Assembly: GCF_021532655.1 (NCBI RefSeq)
Contig: NZ_JAKGAS010000001.1
Coordinates: forward strand, 434,001-498,000
Reading direction: 5' to 3'
DNA length: 64,000 nucleotides
DNA from: Paraglaciecola algarum
Lineage (GTDB): Bacteria; Pseudomonadota; Gammaproteobacteria; Enterobacterales; Alteromonadaceae
Both the position numbers and the translations under genes were made by a program. The first letter of the stretch is position 1, and the number at the start of each line of letters is the position of its first letter. The notes under the pieces are model-generated. The model searched no databases. It was not told the DNA's origin and saw only the letters and a list, made by a program, of their open reading frames with translations. Below, piece by piece: positions 38,312-47,040 of the stretch.

Positions 38312-39954
38312 TAGTGTTTTTTCACCCCACCAAATTTAATACCGCCGTAGGGGTTTATCACCAATCCTTTAATAGGTTTACGGTATGCTTGATATTGGGA
38401 TGCATGAGCGATGGGCAGAATGGGCATTTTTTCAGCTAAATATTCGTTGGCTTTACTGTAAAAGTAAATTCGCTCATTAATATCATCAAATTGTAGGGCT
38501 TGGTTTATTATTTGATCATATTCCTTAGAGCACCACATGGCTCTATTAGTGCCAGATTTTATTGAATCACAAGACAATAGTGGACGATAAAAATTATCAG
38601 GATCGCCATTATCAGCAGACCAACCTATCAATACAGAATCGTGCAAACCTTGAGTGAGAAAATTTCTAAATGTGGACCAATCATAACTGACAATATTCAC
38701 ATTAATACCCACTTGCAGAAGATAGGACTGCATCAACTCAGCCATTTTTAAGGCGTTAGGATTGTAAGGTCGTTCAACAGGCATAGCCCATATTGTCATA
38801 CTAAAGCCTTCTTCAATACCTTGCTCTCGTAAGAGTTTTTTAGCAGCAATTGGATTATAACTGACCGTTTTAATGTCAGACTGATAAGCCCAAGATGTTG
38901 GAGGGACTAAATTCCGCGCCGGTATCGCACTATCAAAATAAATGGCCTCTATTAATGCATTTCTATCAATGGCCATAGACAAAGCTTTGCGCACTTTAGG
39001 ATTGTTGAACGGAGGCTTTGATGTATTGAAAGCCCAAAAACCCACATTTAAGCCAGGTTTTTCGTTGAGTACTAAAGATTGTTGTTGGCGAATAACTTCT
39101 ACTTCACTGTGTGCGGGCAGGGCAATTACATCACATTCTGAGGTTAATAATTTAGCCAGTCTTAAAGAACTTGAAGGTGTAATATCAAAAATTAGCTTGT
39201 TAGTTAATTCAATTTCTCTCCAGTACTCTTGATGCTTGCTATAACGAATATAACGATCGGGGTAAAAGTCCATCAATTTATATGGACCTGTACCTACTGG
39301 TTGATGATCAATTAGTTCCATTTGATTTCTGGCCACTAGTTTTTCAGCGTATTCTGCTGACATTATTATGGCGAAGTCTGTGGCCAAATTAGCTAAAAAC
39401 GAACTTTCTCTTTTATGTAGGGTGATCTCGACTCGGTAACCATTTAACCGTTTAATGTCTTTGATTAATCTGGCCAGCCCTAAACTATCAGTATAGGGGT
39501 ATTGTCCCCCAGATATATCGTGATAAGGATGTGTGGGTATACGCCAGCGATTAAAACTAAATAATACATCGTCAGCGTTAAATGTCCGTGTAGGAGTAAA
39601 GGTACTTATACTGTGAAAGTTAACTGTTTTTCTGAGTTGAAATGTATAGGTTTTACCATCGTCACTAATTAACCAACTGGTTGCAAGGGCAGGAGCAATA
39701 TCTCCTGATACCGGATCAAAATCCAACAGACGATCATATATTTGGTGAGAAGAGGCATCGACTGTGGTGCCTGACGTATCTAGTTGAGGGTTAAAGTTAC
39801 TAGGGCTGCCCTCTGAACAATAGATAATACCATCTTTCTCATTTTCTGAATGAATGAGTTTTTCGCAACTCATAGCTGCGCCACATACAAGGATTAATAT
39901 GAAAGTTTTGCTTGATCGTATGATTACATTTAGATACTGCCAATAATTTTTCAC
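38311..39954 (-). CDS. sapA: peptide ABC transporter substrate-binding protein SapA
   Basis: A 547-residue family-5 extracellular solute-binding lipoprotein (lipobox AAMSC at about residues 26-30). Seen: IIYCSEGSPSNFNPQLDTSG, the KTYTFQLRKTVNFH motif of OppA-type receptors, and GTGPYKLMDFYPDRYIRYSKH. The likely start is GTG at 39954, only nine bases after the pspF stop, so pspF and sapABCDF may form one transcript. Ligand inferred as peptides from the family. Confidence 0.92.
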   Translation of the reverse strand: MKNYWQYLNVIIRSSKTFILILVCGAAMSCEKLIHSENEKDGIIYCSEGSPSNFNPQLDTSGTTVDASSHQIYDRLLDFDPVSGDIAPALATSWLISDDGKTYTFQLRKTVNFHSISTFTPTRTFNADDVLFSFNRWRIPTHPYHDISGGQYPYTDSLGLARLIKDIKRLNGYRVEITLHKRESSFLANLATDFAIIMSAEYAEKLVARNQMELIDHQPVGTGPYKLMDFYPDRYIRYSKHQEYWREIELTNKLIFDITPSSSLRLAKLLTSECDVIALPAHSEVEVIRQQQSLVLNEKPGLNVGFWAFNTSKPPFNNPKVRKALSMAIDRNALIEAIYFDSAIPARNLVPPTSWAYQSDIKTVSYNPIAAKKLLREQGIEEGFSMTIWAMPVERPYNPNALKMAELMQSYLLQVGINVNIVSYDWSTFRNFLTQGLHDSVLIGWSADNGDPDNFYRPLLSCDSIKSGTNRAMWCSKEYDQIINQALQFDDINERIYFYSKANEYLAEKMPILPIAHASQYQAYRKPIKGLVINPYGGIKFGGVKKH

Positions 39955-39963
39955 TGTATACGG

Positions 39964-41094
39964 CTAATCCACATTTTCATTGGTTTGCTCTAATAGATTG
40001 TATTTCTTTAAATACCCCCGTAGCTGATGATATGTCAAACCGAGCTTTTCGGCTGTCTTTTTTTGATTAAATTGACTATCTGCTAAGGCTTGCTTAATTA
40101 AATTAACCTCATAGTTCTGCGACAGCTCCTTTAAATCAACTGGAAACTCAATTCCAGGTTTAGACATTGCCTCTATATTAACTGGTGCTACACCATTAAC
40201 TGGCGCAGGCGCACTTGGCTCTATCCTAGATGCAATATTAGCAGTAACACCCGTAGACACGGGATCTAACGAACTTATTCTATCTTGAGTTTTGATACGG
40301 CCGGTAGGACGATAGATTGACTCAAAAGGATCCAAAATTATTTGATGCACAGGGAGATTAGGATTGTTACTGCGATAAACGGCTCTTTCAATCACGTTTT
40401 TAAGTTCACGTATGTTACCTGGCCAATGGTATTCCAATAGAGTTCGACGTGCCTTTTCGGTAAAGCCACTAAATAACTCCATTTCCAACTCACGAGCCAT
40501 GTTAATGGCAAATTGTTCGGCTAACATCATGATGTCTTCTTTACGCTCGCGAAGTGGCGGTAAAGTAATGACGTCAAAAGCTAATCTATCTAACAAATCG
40601 GCGCGAAATTCACCTGATTCAGCTAATGAAGGTAAATCTTCATTGGTAGCTGCCACAATTCGCACATCAACTTTTACACTACGAGAGCCTCCCACTCGCT
40701 CAAATTCTCCGTATTCAATGACTCTAAGTAGCTTTTCTTGGATCATGCCTGATGTGTTGGCTAATTCATCTAAAAACAGTGTACCGTTATTCGCAGTTTC
40801 GAATCGACCTTCTCTGCGTTTAGATGCACCGGTAAAAGCACCTGCTTCATATCCAAATAATTCACTTTCTAACAAGCTTTCATTTAAGGCGGCACAATTG
40901 AGTTTTAAATAAGTTTGTTCCCAACGTTTAGAAAGAAAGTGTAAACGTGCCGCCACTAGCTCTTTACCTGTGCCTCGTTCACCAATAATCAAAACAGGTT
41001 TATTCAGCGGAGCAATTTGAGAAATTTGCTCTAACACTTCCAAAAAATTATTAGACTGGCCTAATAAATTATCTTGTTGTTGAAAACGGCTCAT
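39964..41094 (-). CDS. pspF: phage shock protein operon transcriptional activator PspF
   Basis: Sigma-54 enhancer-binding protein, 376 residues. AAA+ domain with Walker A GERGTGKE, the GAFTGA loop in GYEAGAFTGASKRREG, Walker B TLFLDELAN, and an arginine-finger region. As in E. coli PspF, there is no N-terminal receiver domain. The C-terminal Fis-type HTH is NQKKTAEKLGLTYHQLRGYLKK, and a longer than usual linker (about residues 265-330) precedes it. Start set at 41094 because AAGGA is correctly spaced; TTG 41097 is the alternative. Divergent from pspA, which it should activate unless bound by PspA. Confidence 0.96.
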   Translation of the reverse strand: MSRFQQQDNLLGQSNNFLEVLEQISQIAPLNKPVLIIGERGTGKELVAARLHFLSKRWEQTYLKLNCAALNESLLESELFGYEAGAFTGASKRREGRFETANNGTLFLDELANTSGMIQEKLLRVIEYGEFERVGGSRSVKVDVRIVAATNEDLPSLAESGEFRADLLDRLAFDVITLPPLRERKEDIMMLAEQFAINMARELEMELFSGFTEKARRTLLEYHWPGNIRELKNVIERAVYRSNNPNLPVHQIILDPFESIYRPTGRIKTQDRISSLDPVSTGVTANIASRIEPSAPAPVNGVAPVNIEAMSKPGIEFPVDLKELSQNYEVNLIKQALADSQFNQKKTAEKLGLTYHQLRGYLKKYNLLEQTNENVD

Positions 41095-41218
41095 CAATAT
41101 CCTTAAAAATTGGTCTAAACGACTAACATCTAGTCTAGTTACTAATTATTGTAGATCTCAGTTTAGTTTGTGTAAATTAATATTTCTTTAAAATCAGTCA
41201 TTTAGTAAAAATTAATTT

Positions 41219-41236
41219 TTGGCCTAGTAATTGAAT
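41219..41236 (+). promoter_or_regulatory. sigma-54 type promoter for pspABC
   Basis: TTGGC (41219-41223) and TTGAAT (41231-41236) have the -24/-12 geometry (GG, ten bases, GA). The -12 element reads TTGA rather than TTGC; the E. coli pspA promoter, as I recall it, also departs from the consensus here. It lies about 75 bases before pspA, opposite the activator gene. Confidence 0.65.
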
Positions 41237-41308
41237 ACAATAAAACCAAGTAAGCAATTAGGTTAAGTAATCGTATTTGACCAATATTTTATAAAAGAGG
41301 TAAAAACT

Positions 41309-41980
41309 ATGGGTATCTTCTCTCGTTTCACAGACATAGTGAACTCAAACATTAACGCCATTTTAGATAAGGCTGAAGATCCAGAAAAAATGGTTAGGCT
41401 AATTATTCAAGAAATGGAGGATACACTGGTTGAAGTGCGCTCTGCATCGGCGAAAACTATTGCCACCAAAAAAGATATTTCTTCACAGATTACAAAAATG
41501 CAAAACGAAGCTAATGACTGGAAAGCGAAAGCAGAGTTGGCTATTAGTAAAGATAGAGAAGATTTGGCGCGAGCTGCTTTACAAGAGAAGAAAAAATGTG
41601 ATGAACATTCAGCTAATTTAAATTCAGAACTTAAAGTAGTGGATGACCAAATTAGTAAATTGCAGAACGAAGTAGGGCAGTTGCAAGATAAATTAGCTGA
41701 TGCTAAAGCTCGTCAAAAGGCCATTATTTTAAGACAGAAAACAGTTAGTTCTCGACTAGAGGTTAAAAGAACTTTAGACAGCGGTAAAGTGGATGCTGCA
41801 ATGGGCCGATTTGAGCAGTACGAGCGTAAGATTGATGATCTTGAATCGCAAGTGGATGCTTATGACTTAGGTAAAAAGACCTTAGCAGATGAATTTGCTG
41901 AGCTTGAATCTGATGACGAAATTGATGATGAATTGGCTGCACTTAAGAAAAAAATGCAAGCTAAATCAACTAAAAAATAA
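41309..41980 (+). CDS. pspA: phage shock protein A
   Basis: A 223-residue PspA/IM30 (ESCRT-III-like) protein, almost entirely coiled coil. The N-terminal amphipathic helix MGIFSRFTDIVNSNINAIL is followed by EDPEKMVRLIIQEMEDTL, the region that contacts PspF. It represses PspF when free and binds stressed membrane to preserve proton-motive force. AGAGG precedes the ATG. Confidence 0.97.
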   Translation: MGIFSRFTDIVNSNINAILDKAEDPEKMVRLIIQEMEDTLVEVRSASAKTIATKKDISSQITKMQNEANDWKAKAELAISKDREDLARAALQEKKKCDEHSANLNSELKVVDDQISKLQNEVGQLQDKLADAKARQKAIILRQKTVSSRLEVKRTLDSGKVDAAMGRFEQYERKIDDLESQVDAYDLGKKTLADEFAELESDDEIDDELAALKKKMQAKSTKK

Positions 41981-42020
41981 TCTGGCCAGCTAATTGAAGA
42001 CTGTAATAAGGAGATAAATT

Positions 42021-42257
42021 GTGGAAGATGTAGTTGGAATAATCGTTGCTCCTATCATTATATTTATGATTTTTGTGGCGCCAATTTGGTTGATTTTGCA
42101 TTATCGAAGTAAGAAGCAAATGAGTCAGGGATTGACTGAGGATGAATATACCACATTGCAAGATTTGGCTAATAGAGCAGATAAAATGGCAGACCGAATT
42201 CATACCTTAGAATCGATATTGGATGCTGAGGCACCACAATGGAGAAATAAGGTATGA
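42021..42257 (+). CDS. pspB: phage shock protein B
   Basis: A 78-residue inner-membrane sensor: one transmembrane helix (about residues 7-28), then a leucine-heptad cytoplasmic region. The start is GTG with AAGGAG six bases upstream. Its stop overlaps the pspC start (ATGA). Confidence 0.95.
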   Translation: MEDVVGIIVAPIIIFMIFVAPIWLILHYRSKKQMSQGLTEDEYTTLQDLANRADKMADRIHTLESILDAEAPQWRNKV

Positions 42258-42718
42258 ATACACGCAAAACATTGTACCGAGACCCCGCTAAAGCAAAAAT
42301 TGCTGGGGTCTGTGCGGGTATCGCCGAATATTTCGGTATTGAAATTTGGTTAGTGCGAATATTAGTGGTTTCTGGTTTCTTTTTATTAGCCGGGCCATTT
42401 ATGTTTTTTGGTTATATTGCTGCTTGGTTTATTTTAGAAAAGAAACCCAGAAATATGGGGGCTCAGGCCAATGTTCATGCATCTTCTACTCAGAGCAATC
42501 ACAATAAACAGGCGGGCAAAGGATGGTATAATGTGGTTGAAGAGGATGACGAAAAAGTAGTCGTTAAATCTAGAGTATGGCAAGCAGGAGAGCCACCTAA
42601 ACAGGCGTTTGCAGATATTAAACAGCAATTCGAAAAAAATGAAAAACGTTTAAGAAATGTTGAAACCTATGTCACTTCTTCAGAGTTTCAATTACATCAA
42701 GAAATAAATCGTTTATAA
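42254..42718 (+). CDS. pspC: phage shock protein C
   Basis: A 154-residue PspC-domain protein: KTLYRDPAKAKIAGVCAGIAEYFGIEIWLVRIL, then a transmembrane helix (about residues 37-62) and a polar C-terminal region ending in a coiled coil. With PspB it senses membrane stress and releases PspF from PspA. Confidence 0.95.
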   Translation: MNTRKTLYRDPAKAKIAGVCAGIAEYFGIEIWLVRILVVSGFFLLAGPFMFFGYIAAWFILEKKPRNMGAQANVHASSTQSNHNKQAGKGWYNVVEEDDEKVVVKSRVWQAGEPPKQAFADIKQQFEKNEKRLRNVETYVTSSEFQLHQEINRL

Positions 42719-42744
42719 CTGAAATAATTGTCTACAAACTTTCG

Positions 42745-42770
42745 TAGGGTTAAGTTAATTTTTAACCCTA
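42745..42770 (+). other. hairpin between pspC and ycjX
   Basis: TAGGGTTAA and TTAACCCTA form a perfect 9-bp stem with an 8-base loop. No T run follows, so it may be an RNA-processing or partial-termination site between the two parts of the cluster. Confidence 0.5.
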
Positions 42771-42814
42771 ATTTCATTTGTTAAATATAGTATTGAAAGG
42801 CGTTGAAAGGTGTT

Positions 42815-44245
42815 ATGCCAAATTCTTTTTTTAAACATCCGCAATTTTTACGCACCAAACAACACATAAAACAAACGGCTGAACGTTTAATCGATCAGCA
42901 TGTTAGTTTGGCTGTGACTGGTCTAAGTGGTAGTGGTAAAACTGCCTTTATAACCTCCTTAGTGAACCAATTAATTGAAGCCAATGAACAAGCGCATTTA
43001 CCGTTTTTTTCAGTTTTATCTGAGTCTCGCTTGATCGGTGTAAAAAGAGACATTCAGCCGGATCTAACTTTTAACCGTTTTGCATATGAAGATGCTATGG
43101 CTAATTTGCGCCTAGAAAATGCACTATGGCCTGATTCGACTCGGGGAATTTCTCAAGTTCGATTAAAAATAAAGTTTAAAAGAGCAAAAGGCTTAAGCCA
43201 ATATATAACTGAAGATACCACCTTAACTCTTGATATTACCGACTACCCAGGTGAATGGTTACTCGATCTGCCTTTGTTAAATATGAATTATTTACAGTGG
43301 AATAATCAGTGTGCTCAGGAGTTACTTGATCCAAAGCGTAGGGATTTAGCGGCTGAATTTATGTTAGCGGCATCAGTCATAGACTATGCAGAAAAAGCGG
43401 ATGAATTAGTGCTCAAGAATGTGGCAAGTTTATACAAAAACTATTTGGTAGCCTGTCAAAATCAAGGTTACCAACTACTCCAGCCAGGTCGATTTATTTT
43501 ACCTGGAGAGCTAGCCGATGCACCAGTATTACAATTTTTTCCTATTCCAAGTGCGATCATCAATCAGCAAAATTTAGATATTCAACAGCCTGTTGCGGAG
43601 AGTTATGCAGATGTATTAGCTTCTAGGTTTAACCATTACACCACAGATGTTATAAAACCTTTTTATCAAAATCATTTTAAACGTTTTGACCGCCAAGTAA
43701 TTTTGGTTGATTGTTTATCTGCATTAAACCGTGGATACGACAGCTTTCATGATCTACAAAAAGCCCTAGATTGGTTAATGGGCAGTTTTGAGTACGGCTC
43801 ATCCAATATATTGAGCAGATTGTTTAAACCTAAAATAGATAAATTGGTATTTGCTGCTAGTAAGGCGGATCACATTACGCCAGACCAGCAAGTTAATTTG
43901 GTAAAATTATTAGACTCCATGTTACATCAGGCCAGAAAGCAACTTCAGTTTGATGGCGTAACCACAGAGTCGACGGCTATTGCCGCTATTCGCGCATCGC
44001 AGTCGGGTTTAAGCCAGATTGATGGTGAAGAAATCCCTGTTTTAAAAGGAAGTGATAACCTTGGTCAAACAATTACCTTATATCCAGGAGAAGTGCCGAC
44101 CTCTTGTCCTCCTAGGGATTTTTGGAGCAAACAAGGTTTTGAATACCCTAAATTTTCGCCACCCAAATTGCAGGGCGCGCACAGTCTCCCTCACATAAGA
44201 ATGGATCAACTATTGGACTTTCTAATAGGGGATAAAATGTCATGA
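42815..44245 (+). CDS. ycjX: YcjX family P-loop GTPase-like protein
   Basis: A 476-residue protein with Walker A VTGLSGSGKTAF near residue 33 and DITDYPGEWLLDL as a G3-like motif. YcjX is a stress-related nucleotide-binding protein co-regulated with Psp in E. coli. Start ATG 42815 is favoured over TTG 42803 because AAAGG lies just upstream. Followed by ycjF with an ATGA overlap. Confidence 0.94.
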   Translation: MPNSFFKHPQFLRTKQHIKQTAERLIDQHVSLAVTGLSGSGKTAFITSLVNQLIEANEQAHLPFFSVLSESRLIGVKRDIQPDLTFNRFAYEDAMANLRLENALWPDSTRGISQVRLKIKFKRAKGLSQYITEDTTLTLDITDYPGEWLLDLPLLNMNYLQWNNQCAQELLDPKRRDLAAEFMLAASVIDYAEKADELVLKNVASLYKNYLVACQNQGYQLLQPGRFILPGELADAPVLQFFPIPSAIINQQNLDIQQPVAESYADVLASRFNHYTTDVIKPFYQNHFKRFDRQVILVDCLSALNRGYDSFHDLQKALDWLMGSFEYGSSNILSRLFKPKIDKLVFAASKADHITPDQQVNLVKLLDSMLHQARKQLQFDGVTTESTAIAAIRASQSGLSQIDGEEIPVLKGSDNLGQTITLYPGEVPTSCPPRDFWSKQGFEYPKFSPPKLQGAHSLPHIRMDQLLDFLIGDKMS

Positions 44246-45306
44246 CTAAGCCAGTAATTAATTCAGCAGAAGATGACGATAAGAACAACGAAGAATTACA
44301 ATTAAAATCTGCAAAATTTCTATCGCAGAACCTAGAAGAAGATACTGAAACCTATATAAAACCTAGGATCCAGAATATGGAATTTACTTCTGCTGATACT
44401 GAGCATACTCCTGAAATTAGTCAGAATATCGAGCTAGCGGAGCCTGAGTTAGATTTGCCTAAAAAATCTAATCGAAAGTGGTTTTTGATTTTGGCGATTG
44501 TAGTCTTGTTAGCTAGTACAGTGGAGTTGGCTTTATTTGTTGTCACTATGGTGCAACAAAGTGATTGGTTGGCAGGTATTTGGTTAACTATTTTTATTGG
44601 GTTTAGCTTATTTATTATTCGGCTTGTATGGCAAGAATTTCGTGGTTTAAAACGCCTAAAACAACAAATGCATAGCAGAGACGCATCGCAGCAAATTTAT
44701 AACTCAACAGCGATAGGTTTAGCTGAAGAACATTGCTTGAATATGGCAAAAGGTTTGCCTCAACGTTATCAAAAATTAGTCACAAACTGGCATGTAAAAT
44801 TAGAAGCTAACTATACGGATAATGAAGTTTTGTGTTTGTACGAACAACAAGTCTTGGTGCCAATCGACAAGTTAGCCATAAAAACCGTCACCCAAAATGC
44901 ATCAGCCGCTGGCGTTATGATTGCAGCCAGCCCATTTGCTTTGCTGGATATGCTAATAGTGTTTTGGCGTAATATTCGGATGATAAATCAAGTCAGTCAA
45001 ATATATGGGGTTAATTTAGGATATTGGGGGCGTATTCAACTGATTAAAAATATCTTTAGTAACATGATTTATGCGGGGGCTGCTGAAATTTTGTCAGAGG
45101 CTGGGAATTATGCCCTAGGGGCAGGGATTACCGGGAAATTATCTTCCAGTCTCGCTCAAGGCCTAGGTGCAAGTGTGCTTACTACTAGAGTGGGTTTAAA
45201 AGCTATTGCAGAAAATCGCCCTATGCCATGCCTTTCGGTAGCGAAACCTAGTTTAAACGTCATTACTAAACAGTTATTTACTGATCTAAAAAATAAAATA
45301 TCTTAA
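44242..45306 (+). CDS. ycjF: YcjF family inner-membrane protein (DUF697)
   Basis: A 354-residue protein with an acidic N-terminal region, two adjacent transmembrane helices (about 77-98 and 109-132) and a C-terminal DUF697 region with AAGVMIAASPFALLDMLIVFWRNIRMINQVSQIYGV. It is translationally coupled to ycjX and belongs to the Psp-linked envelope stress set. Biochemical role unknown. Confidence 0.93.
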   Translation: MTKPVINSAEDDDKNNEELQLKSAKFLSQNLEEDTETYIKPRIQNMEFTSADTEHTPEISQNIELAEPELDLPKKSNRKWFLILAIVVLLASTVELALFVVTMVQQSDWLAGIWLTIFIGFSLFIIRLVWQEFRGLKRLKQQMHSRDASQQIYNSTAIGLAEEHCLNMAKGLPQRYQKLVTNWHVKLEANYTDNEVLCLYEQQVLVPIDKLAIKTVTQNASAAGVMIAASPFALLDMLIVFWRNIRMINQVSQIYGVNLGYWGRIQLIKNIFSNMIYAGAAEILSEAGNYALGAGITGKLSSSLAQGLGASVLTTRVGLKAIAENRPMPCLSVAKPSLNVITKQLFTDLKNKIS

Positions 45307-45337
45307 TCTCTCTTAATACCATATATGGACCTTCTCC

Positions 45338-45578
45338 GATTGCAAGACACCACTTTGATTAATTAACAAGATTCATTGCTGCCATATATTCGGCTTTTTA
45401 TAAGCGTATCAATACGCTATAGCCTTGATGGTTGTTCGCATCTTACTATCTCATCAATCCGGCGGCCTCGAAGGACCTTGGTATTATCTGACTGGAGTAA
45501 GACGGTTATGAACCGTTAATCATCAGGTTGTTGTCTTTTGCAATTTGTCGATAGGTTTTCCTCTTGTGTAAACTCTTC
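45338..45578 (-). ncRNA. putative bridge/seekRNA region of the second IS1111 element
   Basis: Shares ATTGCAAG (45339-45346), TTGCTG (45376) and CATATAT-CGG with the first element at matching spacing. The hairpin AGCGTA/TACGCT (45403-45418) occupies the position of the TAGCT/AGCTA hairpin there, with different stem bases. Expression is not shown. Confidence 0.4.
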
Positions 45579-46613
45579 TTAACTGACTGCTTTATTCACA
45601 TTACCTGGCATGTAGTCTTGTTGATAATGCAACATGGCCCATGCCATTCTGACCATTTTATTAGCTAATGCCACACAGGCTTTATTGAAGCTCATACGGG
45701 TTAAGCATTCCCGACACCAACAACTCAGACTGTCATCTTTATCACCAATATGTCTCAATGCGGCCCGAGCGCCATTAATGAACTGGGTGCGTAAATAGGT
45801 ATTTCCTCGTTTGCTAATACCCAATAATCTCGGGTTATCGCCTGTTGTATGTTGTTTGGGAACTAAACCATACCATGCAGCTAAATGCCAGCCACTACGA
45901 AATTCCTGTCATTGTCCTATGCCTGCATATAACGCACTGGCAATGAGTGGCCCGATACCTGTCATGCTCATTAAACGTTTGCACGTAGGCTCATTTCGAC
46001 TTATTTGTTGAAGCTGTTTATCTAGGGCGGCAAGTCGACTTTGTTGCTCCTTAAACTCTTCAAGTAATAAACGAAATTGACTACGAGCCATGGCACTTAA
46101 CCCATTATTTTCATTGTCTACTATTTCGGGAAGTTCACTCACCGCCTTACTGATACCTTTTGGGATGATTATCCCGTATTCAGCCAACAAGCCGCGAATT
46201 TGATTGCTCACTGCTGTTCGCTGACCGATTAATCTTTCTTTCACTCGGTGTATCATTTGAATGTCTTATTGGCTTTGCGACTTCAAAGACACAAAGCGCA
46301 TTTCTTCTCGTTGAGCGGCTTCTGCTATCGCTTGTGTATCGTTGTAGTCATGTTTATTACCTTTTCTATACATCACCACATATTGCGGTGCTATCGCTTT
46401 ACATGTATGCCCAAAAGCCGAAATAGCTCGTCGGCAATAATGCGTGGCACCACAGGATTCCATAACAACTGTCGCAGGTGGCAATTTAGATAGGTGTTCC
46501 ACCACTTGGGCACGCTTTAATTTTTTCTTTTTTAACACGCGCCCTTTATCATTCATGAATACTAAATGAAAAACAGACTTGGCAGTATCTAATCCAATTG
46601 TTATTTTACTCAT
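45579..46613 (-). pseudogene. IS110-family transposase, two in-frame stops
   Basis: Three pieces lie in one reading frame: N-terminal 46266-46613 (KITIGLDTAKSVFHLVF, GNKHDYNDT), middle 45909-46256 (QRTAVSNQIRGLLAEYG, MTGIGPLIASALYAGIGQ) and C-terminal 45579-45824 (GISKRGNTYLRTQFI). A TAA separates the first two and a TGA the last two; there is no frameshift. Codons between the pieces still read as family sequence, so decay is by recent point mutation. It resembles, but is clearly diverged from, the transposase at 5830. Confidence 0.9.
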
Positions 46614-46717
46614 GTGACCCTCTCTTACTTTGATAGTTAATTACAATTCTATCTTGGCACATTACGATGCCGTTGTGGGTGGAGAGGGTCCATACCATTA
46701 ATTACAGTAAATAATTA

Positions 46718-46889
46718 TTCAAACAGCGAGAGTTTAAAAGAGCTTAAACAAGGCGCATGACTGAAGGAATAGTGGTGTTCTTTCAAAGTCATGGAACGCA
46801 GTTAAGCTCTTTTAAAACTCGCCTGAAAGGAGTTCCCCAGCGGGTTTTGCGCCTATTTTTTTAAAAAGAGCTGGTTCTCGCTATTTGAA
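46718..46889. repeat. palindromic non-coding element of about 170 bases
   Basis: Outer arms TTCAAACAGCGAGA (46718-46731) and TCTCGCTATTTGAA (46876-46889) pair with one mismatch. Inside, GAGTTTAAAAGAGCTTAA (46729-46746) pairs with the TTAAGCTCTTTTAAAACTC arm near 46803-46821, and CATGACT with AGTCATG near the centre. No coding capacity. It lies between the dead IS and tyrR. No second copy is seen in the window. Confidence 0.65.
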
Positions 46890-47000
46890 AGGAAACAATC
46901 ATTACCGCACAGCGACGCTTTAATCAAAATCCGCTGGATGCATTCTGAGTGACTACATATCAAAATGGACTGGTATAAGCCTTGTTTTCATGGTTTCAAC

Positions 47001-47018
47001 TGTAATAAAATCTTTACA
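47001..47018. promoter_or_regulatory. TyrR box upstream of tyrR
   Basis: TGTAATAAAATCTTTACA matches the TGTAAA-N6-TTTACA operator with one deviation. It ends 22 bases before the tyrR ATG and so would allow autorepression, as known in E. coli. Confidence 0.65.
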
Positions 47019-47040
47019 GATTCGGGGACAAGGTTAACTA

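Larger units (their letters stand above)
45325..46693 (-). mobile_element. IS110-family (IS1111 group) insertion sequence, inactivated
   Basis: Inverted repeats ATGGACCTTCTCC (45325-45337) and the complement of ATGGACCCTCTCC (46681-46693), one mismatch. Layout matches the element at 5576 with an untranslated end of about 240 bases after the transposase. TACCAT occurs just outside both ends (45317-45322 and 46693-46698). The transposase carries stop codons, so the element cannot move unaided. Confidence 0.85.
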
